Below are positions 25,875-34,600 of a stretch of DNA of 64,000 nt, one piece after another. Origin of the DNA: an uncultured Lachnospiraceae bacterium (GTDB lineage Bacteria > Bacillota > Clostridia > Lachnospirales > Lachnospiraceae); the NCBI GenBank assembly GCA_947571775.1, contig CANOZK010000011.1, positions 1-64,000 of the forward strand, in the 5' to 3' direction. The first letter of the stretch is position 1; every line of letters starts with the position of its first letter. The position numbers and the translations under genes were made by a program. The notes under the pieces were generated by a model. The model was not told the DNA's origin and did not search any database. It worked only from the letters and a program-made list of their open reading frames with translations.

Positions 25875-25903
25875 TTGACTTCATGGAAATTTTATGTTTA
25901 AAT
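25875..25903 (+). promoter_or_regulatory. Promoter of the riboswitch-fhs transcript
   Basis: TTGACT (25875-25880), 17-bp spacer, TTAAAT (25898-25903). The predicted start, near 25910, precedes the riboswitch by about 20 nt. Confidence 0.6.
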
Positions 25904-25925
25904 AGACACATTGAAACAAAATCGT

Positions 25926-26050
25926 TTCCAGTTACTGACGGATGCAGATTCGCTTACGTGGTCTGAGGTGGACAACCACCGGGAAATTGGAAACTTGGGA
26001 TTCGCCGACCGTCTGGGCAGCATTTGGATTAGCCGAATGCTGCCCTTTTT
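25926..26050 (+). promoter_or_regulatory. ZTP (pfl) riboswitch with terminator
   Basis: The leader of fhs carries the pfl-motif hallmarks: a stem GTGG...CCAC with the flanking CCGGG, and the conserved 3' segment GCCGACCGTCTGGGCAG. The last bases of that segment form the 5' arm of an intrinsic terminator: GGGCAGCATT (26015-26024) pairs with AATGCTGCCC (26036-26045), followed by TTTTT. The geometry is a transcriptional ON switch: ZTP/ZMP binding at low 10-formyl-THF would prevent the terminator. fhs is a known target of this class. Confidence 0.85.
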
Positions 26051-26070
26051 AACAGAGAGGAGAAAAAGAG

Positions 26071-27759
26071 ATGGGAAGGATCAAATCAGACATTGAAATC
26101 GCGCAGGAGAGTACAATGCTGCCAATTGCACAGATTGCAGAAAAGGCAGGAATCGATGACGAATATCTGGAACATTACGGCAAGTATAAAGCCAAAATTG
26201 ACTATAACATGCTGAATGACACGGACAAACCTGACGGGAAACTGGTGCTGGTGACGGCCATCAATCCCACGCCTGCCGGAGAGGGCAAGACCACGGTGAC
26301 CGTGGGACTGGCAGACGGCATTCAGAAAGTGGGAAAGAACGTAATGGTGGCGTTAAGAGAGCCTTCCCTGGGTCCGGTATTCGGCATCAAAGGCGGCGCG
26401 GCTGGCGGCGGATACGCCCAGGTCATGCCCATGGAGGACATCAATCTGCATTTTACGGGGGATTTTCATGCCATCGGGGCGGCTAACAATCTTCTGGCAG
26501 CCATGGTGGATAACCACATTCATCAGGGAAACAAGCTGAACATCGATCCTAGGAAAGTTACCTGGAGGAGATGCGTGGATATGAACGACCGGCAGCTCCG
26601 CAACGTGGTAGACGGTCTGGGCGGCCGCAGCAACGGAATGCCCAGAGAGGACGGATATGATATCACTGTGGCCTCGGAGATTATGGCGGTACTGTGTCTC
26701 GCGGACAACATTGTGGATCTGAAGGAACGCCTGACCAGGATCGTGGTAGGATATACCTATGGAAGCGCTGCCAATCAAAAACCAGTGACAGCAGGAGATC
26801 TAAATGCGCAGGGAGCGATGTGCGCCCTTTTGAAAGACGCTTTAAAGCCGAATTTGGTGCAGACTCTGGAGCATGTGCCGGCGATTGTGCATGGCGGACC
26901 TTTTGCCAATATTGCCCATGGCTGTAACTCTGTCATTGCGACCAAGATGGCCTTGAAACTGGGCGACTATGTAGTGACAGAGGCCGGGTTCGGGGCGGAT
27001 CTGGGTGCGGAGAAATTTCTGGATATCAAGTGCCGGATGGCAGGCCTGCGTCCCAACGCAGTTGTGATGGTGGCCACTGTGCGCGCTCTGAAATATAACG
27101 GAGGGGTGCAAATCGACGATCTGGACGAAGAAAACGTGCATGCGCTGGAAGCTGGGCTGCCCAATCTGTTAAAACACGTAAGCAATATCCACAACGTTTA
27201 TAAGTTGCCCTGCGTGGTGGCGATTAATGTGTTCCCGTCCGATACCCAGGCAGAGCTGGATTTTCTGGAAGAAAAATGCAGGGAGCTGGGAATTCCCGTG
27301 GCCGTGACAGAAGTCTGGGCCAAAGGCGGCGAGGGCGGTGTAAAACTGGCCGAGGAAGTTATCCGCCTGGTGGAAGAACCCAACGATTTTACTTACAGCT
27401 ATGAATTGGAGGGGAGCATCGAGGATAAACTGAACCAGGTAGTTCAGAAAATTTACGGTGGAAAAAGGGTTGTGCTGACGGTAGGGGCCAAGAAACAGGC
27501 GGCACAATTAGAGGCTCTTGGATACGGAAATTATCCCATCTGTATCTCTAAGACTCAGTACAGCTTGAGCGATGATGACAGAAAGCTGGGGGCGCCCGAA
27601 GGCTTTGAGATCACAGTGCGCAGTCTGAAAATTTCCGCCGGGGCAGGATTTATCGTAGCCCTTACTGGGGATATTATGACTATGCCAGGCCTTCCAAGGG
27701 TACCCGCCGCTGAGAAAATTGATGTAGATGAAACAGGAAAAATCAGCGGGTTGTTTTAA
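26071..27759 (+). CDS. fhs: Formate-tetrahydrofolate ligase
   Basis: 562 aa, the normal length. It makes 10-formyl-THF from formate, THF and ATP, feeding purine synthesis and the methyl branch of one-carbon metabolism. Visible: the P-loop region [66 protein letters not shown], and [13 protein letters not shown] 26071 follows GAGAGGAG. It is monocistronic behind a ZTP riboswitch, a folate-stress control logical for this enzyme. An acetogenic lifestyle is possible but not shown by this gene alone. Confidence 0.97.
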   Translation: MGRIKSDIEIAQESTMLPIAQIAEKAGIDDEYLEHYGKYKAKIDYNMLNDTDKPDGKLVLVTAINPTPAGEGKTTVTVGLADGIQKVGKNVMVALREPSLGPVFGIKGGAAGGGYAQVMPMEDINLHFTGDFHAIGAANNLLAAMVDNHIHQGNKLNIDPRKVTWRRCVDMNDRQLRNVVDGLGGRSNGMPREDGYDITVASEIMAVLCLADNIVDLKERLTRIVVGYTYGSAANQKPVTAGDLNAQGAMCALLKDALKPNLVQTLEHVPAIVHGGPFANIAHGCNSVIATKMALKLGDYVVTEAGFGADLGAEKFLDIKCRMAGLRPNAVVMVATVRALKYNGGVQIDDLDEENVHALEAGLPNLLKHVSNIHNVYKLPCVVAINVFPSDTQAELDFLEEKCRELGIPVAVTEVWAKGGEGGVKLAEEVIRLVEEPNDFTYSYELEGSIEDKLNQVVQKIYGGKRVVLTVGAKKQAAQLEALGYGNYPICISKTQYSLSDDDRKLGAPEGFEITVRSLKISAGAGFIVALTGDIMTMPGLPRVPAAEKIDVDETGKISGLF

Positions 27760-27780
27760 GTTAGTCTCTTTGCAGTTACG

Positions 27781-27825
27781 AGCAAAAATCCATCTCAAAT
27801 CCTCCATAACGATGAGATTTTTGCT
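27781..27825 (+). terminator. Hairpin after fhs
   Basis: AGCAAAAATC (27781-27790) pairs with GATTTTTGCT (27816-27825), extended inside by CTCA/TGAG. T residues lie within the 3' arm. The remaining bases to 28030 hold only AT-rich sequence and the next ribosome site. Confidence 0.5.
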
Positions 27826-28030
27826 GCTACTCTCAGAATTTTCGAGATATTGCTTGCTGAATCGGCGCAATTTTTAAGAAAATCCGGCGGGCTGGATTAA
27901 AACCAGCCTTCCGGTATTTTTTGCCTGAAAAATCGTTGATAAAAACAATGTACAAATGGAAAAAAAAAGAGTATAATCAGATATATATTTTAGAGGCTTT
28001 TTTAAGAATAAATCAGGAGGTACAAAAACA

Positions 28031-29701
28031 ATGAAGAAACTGCAAATCAAAGAACGGCTGCTGATGGGCTTTGGAATTGTAATCATTTTCCTGCTTATCA
28101 GTACATTTATGGGATTGACTGGCATACGAGTGTCCAGGGATAACTTAAACGATCTGGTCGAGCATCCCATAGCGGCTAGCAACGCATTCAAATCCTGCAT
28201 GGTGGATGTAAACGCAGGTGCCCGTATTGTCAGAGAGATGGCATTGAACCCAGACAAAAGCACGTATGCAGATTATAAGGCACAGATTGAGGAGAAGAAA
28301 GAAAGTATCCGGGGTTACCTGGAAGAATTAGAAACTTCCTATGTGGGCAATAAGTCGGATCTGGATACATACCAGCAGACTTTAGAGGGCTGGTTTAGCG
28401 TAGCAGACGAGATTGTCGCTTTGATTGAGGCCGGTAAAAATACAGAAGCTGCAAATATGATGTTTGAGAGCTGTGTGCCGACTTTGAATGAACTGGTAGA
28501 ATTGTCCGAGGATCTAAATACCCAAATCAACCAGGCGCAGACAGAGGAGATTGATTATACACTTCGATATACTAGAATTTCCAGCATTATTTTGCTTGTA
28601 GGCGCTGTGCTGGCAATCATTCTGGCGATGCTTTTGGCATTTGCTCTCACCCGCAGTATTGTGGATCCTATCGCCGAAGTAGAACACGCGGCAGATCGCA
28701 TGGCTCAGGGAGATCTGTCTGCGGAAATCAGCTATGAATCACGGGATGCAGTCGGCCGGCTGGCTCAGAGTATGCGTTCTTCCATGCGTACACTTTCGGA
28801 TTATATCCATCAAATTGACACGATTATGAGCGAGATGGCGGGAGGAAACTTTGCGGTAGAGGTTCAGAAAGACTTTGTCGGCGATTTCAGGAATATCCAG
28901 AAATCTATGGAAATTTTTGTAGAAAAAATTTCCCAGGCACTGGGAGATGTAAGCCAAATTTCCGGGCAGGTTGCCGGAAACTCTGGGCAGATTGCTGACC
29001 GTGCTCAGCAGTTATCCCAGGGCGCAACACAGCAGGCGAGCTCTGTGGAAGAGTTGGCTGCAACGATCAACACGATTTCCGATCAGGTTAAGAGCAATGC
29101 AGAAAATGCAATGCAGGCAAGTGATAAAACTGCTTACATCAGTGACCAGATTGCAGAGAGCAACTTACATATGCAGGAAATGATGAATGCAATGCAAGAT
29201 ATCAGCAACAGCTCAAAGGAAATTGGAAAGATTGTAAAAACCATCGAGGACATTGCATTCCAGACCAATATCCTGGCCCTCAATGCGGCCGTGGAAGCTG
29301 CCCGTGCAGGCGAGGCAGGAAAAGGCTTTGCCGTAGTGGCTGACGAAGTGCGCAATCTGGCTTCTAAGAGTGCGGAAGCTTCTAACCAGACAACTATTCT
29401 GATTGAAAATTCTCTTCGGGTGGTGGAAAACGGTTCCAGCATTGCAGATGCAACAGCTCAGTCTCTTGGAAATGTCGTGACCGGTGCGAAAGAAATTACA
29501 GAAGCAATTCAGAAGATATCTTCCGCTTCCGCAGAACAGGCTACTTCTCTGATGGAGATCACCCAGGGCGTAGACCAGATTTCCAGCGTTGTGCAGACTA
29601 CATCTATCACAGCAGAGGGGAATGCCACTTCCAGCCAGGAACTGTCCGATCAGGCAGAAACTCTGGAGAGAATTGTGGAGCATTTCCAATTGGAAAAATA
29701 G
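28031..29701 (+). CDS. Methyl-accepting chemotaxis protein
   Basis: 556 aa. Membrane helix at 12-32, four-helix-bundle ligand domain (4HB_MCP) to about 185, second membrane helix ([20 protein letters not shown]), HAMP (about 207-260), then the cytoplasmic signalling hairpin with the highly conserved tip [20 protein letters not shown] followed by [20 protein letters not shown]. It would pass signals to CheA/CheW. No che or flagellar genes are nearby, as is common for stray receptors. RBS CAGGAGG before ATG 28031; two strong terminators follow. Confidence 0.95.
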   Translation: MKKLQIKERLLMGFGIVIIFLLISTFMGLTGIRVSRDNLNDLVEHPIAASNAFKSCMVDVNAGARIVREMALNPDKSTYADYKAQIEEKKESIRGYLEELETSYVGNKSDLDTYQQTLEGWFSVADEIVALIEAGKNTEAANMMFESCVPTLNELVELSEDLNTQINQAQTEEIDYTLRYTRISSIILLVGAVLAIILAMLLAFALTRSIVDPIAEVEHAADRMAQGDLSAEISYESRDAVGRLAQSMRSSMRTLSDYIHQIDTIMSEMAGGNFAVEVQKDFVGDFRNIQKSMEIFVEKISQALGDVSQISGQVAGNSGQIADRAQQLSQGATQQASSVEELAATINTISDQVKSNAENAMQASDKTAYISDQIAESNLHMQEMMNAMQDISNSSKEIGKIVKTIEDIAFQTNILALNAAVEAARAGEAGKGFAVVADEVRNLASKSAEASNQTTILIENSLRVVENGSSIADATAQSLGNVVTGAKEITEAIQKISSASAEQATSLMEITQGVDQISSVVQTTSITAEGNATSSQELSDQAETLERIVEHFQLEK

Positions 29702-29718
29702 TTATAATTTATACAATA

Positions 29719-29754
29719 AAAAACATCCCTGTATCGCATTACAGGGATGTTTTT
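29719..29754 (+). terminator. Terminator 1 after the chemotaxis receptor
   Basis: A perfect 15-bp stem (29719-29733 with 29740-29754) with a 6-nt loop, flanked by A and T runs; bidirectional. Confidence 0.85.
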
Positions 29755-29772
29755 CCAGCTTACATCCCAAAG

Positions 29773-29803
29773 AAAAACCTGGTAGGGGAGCTACCAGGTT
29801 TTT
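29773..29803 (+). terminator. Terminator 2 after the chemotaxis receptor
   Basis: AAAAACCTGGTAG (29773-29785) pairs perfectly with CTACCAGGTTTTT (29791-29803), loop GGGAG. A second terminator only 19 bp after the first. Confidence 0.85.
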
Positions 29804-29992
29804 CGGGGGAGTATAAATAATTAAATAAGGGGTTATAAATGTAAAAAAAATTTTTGAAGGGTAAATTTTCTTTACATGGGTAATTATAATATAAAAGTAA
29901 AAAAAATGCAATACAATTTCTGTAATATTTTTTAAACTTTTAGAGATAATAAGGTTGTAACACAAAATCCAAAGAAACAGGAGGACTTTATT

Positions 29993-30190
29993 ATGTCTAA
30001 GAATTACGAAAGCAAGAATTCAAACGCCAGTAACAGCAGCCAGAATCGCAATAGCCAGAACAATGCAGGCAGTAATAAAAACTCTCAGAACTGCCATACA
30101 AGCAATGAGGCAAAAAATAAAAATCAGAATAAAAATACCACAAGCTCTGCGCAGGATGCTTCCAACGAAAGCTTCGGCTCCGAAGCCTAA
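29993..30190 (+). CDS. Asn/Ser-rich low-complexity small protein
   Basis: 65 aa, hydrophilic, no signal peptide or membrane helix, dominated by Asn, Ser, Lys and Gln (for example NASNSSQNRNSQNNAGSNKN), with a single Cys and an acidic end (ESFGSEA). The composition recalls gamma-type small acid-soluble spore proteins, but the family repeats are not seen, so this is not claimed. The gene is real by context: AGGAGG upstream of ATG 29993, an isolated AT-rich promoter region, and a strong terminator 20 bp after the stop. Confidence 0.6.
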   Translation: MSKNYESKNSNASNSSQNRNSQNNAGSNKNSQNCHTSNEAKNKNQNKNTTSSAQDASNESFGSEA

Positions 30191-30209
30191 AAACAGTTAA
30201 AAAATGACA

Positions 30210-30248
30210 AAAACCGCCGCTTTCCTACTGAGGATGCGGCGGTTTTTT
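30210..30248 (+). terminator. Terminator of the Asn-rich gene
   Basis: AAAACCGCCGC (30210-30220) pairs with GCGGCGGTTTT (30236-30246), T run to 30248. Confidence 0.85.
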
Positions 30249-30323
30249 CATGCGCCCGTACCAAAGCACAAGGGATAGCGGACGGGAATATACTGGTAGA
30301 AAAGACAAAAAGGTGTAAATAAT

Positions 30324-30641
30324 ATGCTTCCATTGGAAACGATTTCCCCTGAAATGCTGGACAATTATGTACAGCGCAAAGAAGGGGTGATTATAGATCT
30401 CCGTACTCCTGAGCAGTTTCAGGAGTCTCATATCAAGGGCGCTGTAAATGTGCCCTATGACGAGGCCAAGAGGCTGGAATACTATCCCAAAAACCGGCCG
30501 TTGATTCTGTATTGTGACCGGGGAGGAGCCAGCCTGTCCGTGGCAAAAGATTTGGCCCAGAAAGGCTACCGGACTTGCTCGGTCATCGGCGGGATGCAGG
30601 CCTATGAAGGCAGAAGCCTTGTTTTTCCCCAGAAAAGATAG
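30324..30641 (+). CDS. Rhodanese-like domain protein
   Basis: 105 aa, a single cytoplasmic rhodanese domain. VIIDLRTPEQFQESHIKGAVNVPYDEA marks the conserved N-terminal half. The active-site loop is YCDRGGASLSVAK, with Cys as the sulfur-carrying residue, and QKGYRTCSVIGGMQAYEG ends the fold. Likely a sulfurtransferase or persulfide carrier; partner unknown. ATG 30324 has only a weak ribosome site (AAGGTG). A hairpin at 30664-30695 separates it from the methyltransferase gene. Confidence 0.88.
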   Translation: MLPLETISPEMLDNYVQRKEGVIIDLRTPEQFQESHIKGAVNVPYDEAKRLEYYPKNRPLILYCDRGGASLSVAKDLAQKGYRTCSVIGGMQAYEGRSLVFPQKR

Positions 30642-30663
30642 TATAATGAACCCGTAAAGAAAG

Positions 30664-30695
30664 AGGCGGCTATTCGATTTTCGGAACAGCCGCCT
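30664..30695 (+). terminator. Hairpin after the rhodanese gene
   Basis: AGGCGGCT (30664-30671) pairs with AGCCGCCT (30688-30695); no long T run, so termination may be weak. Confidence 0.5.
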
Positions 30696-30729
30696 TCACA
30701 AGAGTATACAAAAAAAATGGGAGGTAAGA

Positions 30730-31890
30730 ATGGAGAGTTGGGAATTGATGGCGCCTTGTCATTTCGGCCTGGAAGCGGTGCTAAAAAGGGAGATTCTAGA
30801 TCTGGGATATGAGGTCAGCCGCGTGGAAGATGGCAAGGTATATTTTTGGGGAGACGCCCGCGCGGTGGCAGACGGAAATATTTTTCTGCGCACCACAGAA
30901 CGGATTTTGATAAAGGTGGGAAGCATTCATGCAGAGAGCTTTGACGAGCTTTTTGAAGAGACAAAGAAGCTGCGCTGGGAAGACTATATCCCAAAGAACG
31001 GAAAATTCTGGGTGGCCAAGGCAAACTCTGTCAAGAGCAAGCTGTTCAGTCCTTCAGATATCCAGTCGATTATGAAAAAAGCCATCGTGGACCGGCTGCA
31101 ACAGGTGTACAATATCCGTTGGTTTCCAGAGGATGGGGCCTCCTATCCGCTTCGAGTCTCCATTTTGAAAAACCAAGTATTTATTGGGCTTGATACCACA
31201 GGCATTTCCCTGCACAAGCGGGGTTACCGCAAAATGACGGTAAAAGCTCCGTTGTCTGAGACATTGGCGGCGGCGTTGATTTTGCTGACGCCGTGGAAGC
31301 GGGATCGGATACTGGTGGATCCTTTTTGCGGAAGCGGGACGTTCCCGATTGAGGCGGCTATGATTGCGGCTAATCAGGCGCCGGGGAGAATGCGGACTTT
31401 TCAGGCGCAGCAATGGGAGAACCTGATTGCAAAAAAATGCTGGCAGGATGCCCGCGAGGAAGCGGACGACCTAGTGGAAGGGCAGATCGAAGTGGATATC
31501 CAGGGATACGATCTGGACGGGGAGGCGATCAGCTACGCCCGTGAAAATGCCCGGCTTGCCGGAGTGGATTCCCTGATTCATTTTCAGCAAAGACCCGTCA
31601 GCGAGCTGAATCACTCGAAAAAATACGGATTTTTGATCGGCAATCCTCCGTATGGGGAACGTCTGGAGAGCCAGTCGGATCTGAGGGCGCTGTACCGGGA
31701 GATTGGACAGGCATACGAACGTCTGGACAGTTGGTCTATGTATTTGATTACGGCTTATGAACAGGCAGAAAGAGCCATTGAGAAAAAGGCGGATAAAAAT
31801 AGGAAGATCTACAATGGGATGATGAAGACGTATTTTTACCAGTACTTCGGGTCCGCGCCCCGCGGCAGAGCGGCTTCCGTCAAGGAGTAA
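30730..31890 (+). CDS. THUMP-domain rRNA (guanine-N2) methyltransferase, YpsC/RlmL-like
   Basis: 386 aa. N-terminal ferredoxin-like and THUMP region (LMAPCHFGLEAVLKREILDLGY; HKRGYRKMTVKAPLSETLAA), then a class I SAM-dependent methyltransferase with LVDPFCGSGTFPIEAAMIA and the base-flipping motif IGNPPYGERL. This is the layout of RlmL N-terminal halves and of B. subtilis YpsC, predicted to modify a guanine in 23S rRNA (position inferred from family). It lacks the second RlmK domain of E. coli. GGAGG precedes ATG 30730; the next gene starts 8 bp after its stop. Confidence 0.9.
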   Translation: MESWELMAPCHFGLEAVLKREILDLGYEVSRVEDGKVYFWGDARAVADGNIFLRTTERILIKVGSIHAESFDELFEETKKLRWEDYIPKNGKFWVAKANSVKSKLFSPSDIQSIMKKAIVDRLQQVYNIRWFPEDGASYPLRVSILKNQVFIGLDTTGISLHKRGYRKMTVKAPLSETLAAALILLTPWKRDRILVDPFCGSGTFPIEAAMIAANQAPGRMRTFQAQQWENLIAKKCWQDAREEADDLVEGQIEVDIQGYDLDGEAISYARENARLAGVDSLIHFQQRPVSELNHSKKYGFLIGNPPYGERLESQSDLRALYREIGQAYERLDSWSMYLITAYEQAERAIEKKADKNRKIYNGMMKTYFYQYFGSAPRGRAASVKE

Positions 31891-31898
31891 CTGCTTTT

Positions 31899-32423
31899 AT
31901 GGAAAAGGAGTCTTCGGTATTGGACCGGCTGCTCCAGTTTTACGAGCCTTGCTTTGATTTGAAAAGACCGTTTGCAGTAGGGGAAACGCTTTACGATGCC
32001 TATGCGTTTTGCGACGTAACCAGCAGCAAATATGTGTTGGTGGAGAAGGCCGAGCTGTGGAGGGCTTACACGTTTGAACATGTTTTTTTTCGGGAAATCG
32101 ATATGTTTTCCCAGGGAGAATTACAGGAATATGAGAAGCAGCTTCGGGAGCAGATAGAGCCGGAGTTTGTACGGAAAGGACAGAAATACCCGATACCAGA
32201 TCACATGTGTACGTATCTGACCGGGATTTTCATTTGCCGCCAGGCGGTATCCGGGGATGTTATCCGCGTGATCCGAAAGCACAGATTCCGGCTGAATTAC
32301 CGGTTTGCCCTTCGGGGATATTGTGAGAGCAGGCTGGCGGTTTTGGACTTGGAGAACGGGCAGATATACGGGAACACAGCCGCGAAACTGCTGGTAAAAA
32401 GGCTGAAACAGCAGTTGACATAA
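31899..32423 (+). CDS. Uncharacterised protein upstream of cstA
   Basis: 174 aa, soluble, no recognised domain. Contains LQFYEPCFDLKRPFAVGETLY, then SSKYVLVEKAELWRAYTFEH, a Cys-containing CTYLTGIFICRQ and a basic C-terminal helix. The spacing (8 bp after the methyltransferase, 22 bp before cstA) makes an operon likely, and a role tied to the CstA transporter is conceivable but unsupported. The ATG at 31899 lacks a strong ribosome site and may depend on coupling. Confidence 0.55.
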   Translation: MEKESSVLDRLLQFYEPCFDLKRPFAVGETLYDAYAFCDVTSSKYVLVEKAELWRAYTFEHVFFREIDMFSQGELQEYEKQLREQIEPEFVRKGQKYPIPDHMCTYLTGIFICRQAVSGDVIRVIRKHRFRLNYRFALRGYCESRLAVLDLENGQIYGNTAAKLLVKRLKQQLT

Positions 32424-32445
32424 CATAAGGTACAGGAGGAAAAAA

Positions 32446-34128
32446 TTGAGCGGAATATTGATTTTAGGTGCAACCATCGTGATTTTTATTGTCGCATATG
32501 TGACCTATGGATCCTGGCTTGCCAAGCAGTGGGGGATAGACCCGGACAGAGAAACGCCGGCTCACACAGAGGAGGATGGGATGGATTATGTCCCGGCAAA
32601 GGCTCCAGTGCTTCTGGGACACCATTTTTCATCCATTGCAGGCGCAGGCCCAATCAACGGACCGATCCAGGCGGCAATTTTCGGGTGGGTTCCGGTGCTT
32701 CTGTGGATACTGATCGGCGGAATCTTTTTTGGGGCGGTACAGGACTTTTCCTCGTTGTTTGCATCTGTGCGCCACAAAGGACAGTCTTTGGGAGAAGTGA
32801 TTGAGGCCAATATCGGGCGCAAAACAAAGGTCTGCTTTACCATCTTTGCCTGGTTGGTGCTGGTGCTGGTGGTAGCCGCGTTTGCAGATATCGTGGCCGG
32901 GACGTTCGCAGGCTTTACCACAGACGCGTCCGGCGCGATGGTAAAAAATTCCGCAAACGGTTCTGTGGCGACGGCTTCGATGCTGTTCATTCCCCTGGCT
33001 GTCTGTTTCGGCTTTCTGAATCGGACGAATATCTATCTGGGAATCACCACCGTTTTGGGGGTGATTATGCTGGGAGCCTGCATTGCGTCAGGGCTGCTGT
33101 TTCCGGTTTACCTGACAAAAACCACCTGGATACTGGTGATTTTTGTATACATATTTGTGGCGTCGGTGGCCCCGGTCTGGATTCTTTTGCAGCCGCGGGA
33201 TTATCTGAATAGCTTTCTGTTGTACTTTATGATGATAGCTGCTGTGATCGGTATTTTCCTGAGTAATCCGACGGTGCAGCTGGAACCGTTTACCGGATGG
33301 AAGGTTGAGGGAAACACGCTGTTTCCATTTCTGTTTATCACGGTAGCCTGTGGGGCGATTTCGGGTTTTCACAGCCTGGTAGGTTCCGGCACTACCTCCA
33401 AACAGTTAAATACGGAAAAGGACGCGAAACTGATTGGATACGGTTCCATGCTGATTGAGTGCGTACTGGCCGCGGTTGCGCTGATTACCGTGGGCTATCT
33501 GACCAAAGACGGTGTGTATACGGACATCGGAACGCCGCCGCAGGTCTTTGCGTCCGCCATCGGCAAATTTTTCGCCGCTATGGGTGTGGGGGCTTACGGC
33601 GAGCAGGCCATCAATACGATTATCCTGCTGGCAATCTCCGCGTTTGCGCTTACATCCCTGGATACGGCTACCCGTCTGGGGCGGTTTTTGTTCCAAGAAT
33701 TGTTTGAAAACGCAAGCGGCGCAGCAAAAATTTTCAAGAATATGTATATGGCGACGGTGGTTACCATCGCAGTGGCCGGGCTGCTCACACTGGCCGGGTA
33801 TCAGAAAATATGGGGGTTGTTCGGCGCGTGCAACCAGCTAGTCGCAGTTCCGGCGTTTCTGGCCGTGGCCTGCTGGCTGAAACGGATTGGAAGAAACCAC
33901 AAGATGTTTTATTTCCCGATGCTGTTTATGCTTGCGGCGACGTTAAGCTCCTTGTGTATCACCTTTTACAACAATCTGATGGTGCTGATTCAGAAGGTAG
34001 ACAGCGGCACCATTATGGTGCAGGGCGTTCAGAATGTCTTGATTGTGCCGATCTTTGTCCTGGCCGTGATTATGACCATCGATGGGTGTAAAGTTTTATT
34101 CGGCAAAAAATCTGCTTCTCTTTTGTAA
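32446..34128 (+). CDS. cstA: Carbon starvation protein CstA (peptide/pyruvate transporter family)
   Basis: 560 aa integral membrane protein of the CstA family. Signature segments: DYVPAKAPVLLGHHFSSIAGAGPINGP near the N-terminus, FFGAVQDFSSLFASVRHKGQSLGEVI, AWLVLVLVVAAFADIV and SGFHSLVGSGTTSKQL. CstA proteins import peptides or pyruvate; which one applies here is not resolved. Length is shorter than E. coli CstA (about 700) but usual for Firmicutes. TTG 32446 has AGGAGG at 32435-32440. A perfect 15-bp terminator follows. Confidence 0.93.
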   Translation: MSGILILGATIVIFIVAYVTYGSWLAKQWGIDPDRETPAHTEEDGMDYVPAKAPVLLGHHFSSIAGAGPINGPIQAAIFGWVPVLLWILIGGIFFGAVQDFSSLFASVRHKGQSLGEVIEANIGRKTKVCFTIFAWLVLVLVVAAFADIVAGTFAGFTTDASGAMVKNSANGSVATASMLFIPLAVCFGFLNRTNIYLGITTVLGVIMLGACIASGLLFPVYLTKTTWILVIFVYIFVASVAPVWILLQPRDYLNSFLLYFMMIAAVIGIFLSNPTVQLEPFTGWKVEGNTLFPFLFITVACGAISGFHSLVGSGTTSKQLNTEKDAKLIGYGSMLIECVLAAVALITVGYLTKDGVYTDIGTPPQVFASAIGKFFAAMGVGAYGEQAINTIILLAISAFALTSLDTATRLGRFLFQELFENASGAAKIFKNMYMATVVTIAVAGLLTLAGYQKIWGLFGACNQLVAVPAFLAVACWLKRIGRNHKMFYFPMLFMLAATLSSLCITFYNNLMVLIQKVDSGTIMVQGVQNVLIVPIFVLAVIMTIDGCKVLFGKKSASLL

Positions 34129-34132
34129 AAAT

Positions 34133-34171
34133 AAAAAGTGGTGCTGGAAGTTTATCCCAGCACCACTTTTT
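34133..34171 (+). terminator. Terminator of cstA
   Basis: A perfect 15-bp stem between 34133-34147 and 34157-34171 with T run; bidirectional by its flanking A tract. Confidence 0.88.
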
Positions 34172-34234
34172 CTAATCTAGAGAGTGTCTGAAAACTTTGT
34201 GAAATACAGTTAACACAAAATAGAAATTGCCGAA

Positions 34235-34422
34235 TGTTTTCCTTTAAAGGACAGCGTTTTAAAGGGGTCCGGGTGAAATCCGCAAGGTCTCTATTTCGTT
34301 CCGGTCGTTGCTAACCAAGCGCCGCTGGCGCTTAGCAACCCCGGCGCTTTTGGTACTTTTTTCGCAGAAAAGTACAAGATAGCCTGTATGTCTGCAAAAA
34401 AAACATAGCATTATCAACAAAA
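34235..34422 (+). repeat. Two-hairpin dispersed repeat, copy B
   Basis: Matches copies A, C and D. It includes the 5' segment around CGTTTTAAAGGGG shared with C and D, the intact GTTGCTAA...TTAGCAAC hairpin, the GTACTTTT...AAAAGTAC hairpin and the TGTCTGCAAA end. It fills most of the gap between cstA and the sulfate operon. Confidence 0.75.
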
Positions 34423-34522
34423 AAGAACTCCGGCAGCAGAATTTTTATATAAAAGAAAACGTTTGTGTGATTTTTGGTTGAAACGACTGGATTTCTGTGG
34501 TAGTATCTCTCTTGTTGAAAGG

Positions 34523-34550
34523 TTACAACGTGAAAACCAAGGGATAATAT
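34523..34550 (+). promoter_or_regulatory. Promoter of the sulfate transport operon
   Basis: TTACAA (34523-34528), 16-bp spacer, TAATAT (34545-34550). Confidence 0.5.
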
Positions 34551-34552
34551 AA

Positions 34553-34566
34553 GACAAACGTTTGTC
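34553..34566. promoter_or_regulatory. Palindromic operator candidate
   Basis: The perfect 14-bp palindrome GACAAACGTTTGTC begins 2 bp after the -10, where a repressor would block initiation. A related half-site, AAACGTTTGTG, lies upstream at 34457-34467. The regulator is unknown; sulfur-responsive control is plausible from gene content. Confidence 0.5.
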
Positions 34567-34600
34567 CTTATAGATAAAAAATCAAGGAGGCAATTTAACG

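Noticed and set aside
25780..25966. Coding continuation of the 25517 frame to 25966
   Set aside because: The second half reads through the fhs promoter and into the riboswitch; the better translation of 25611-25778 lies in another frame.
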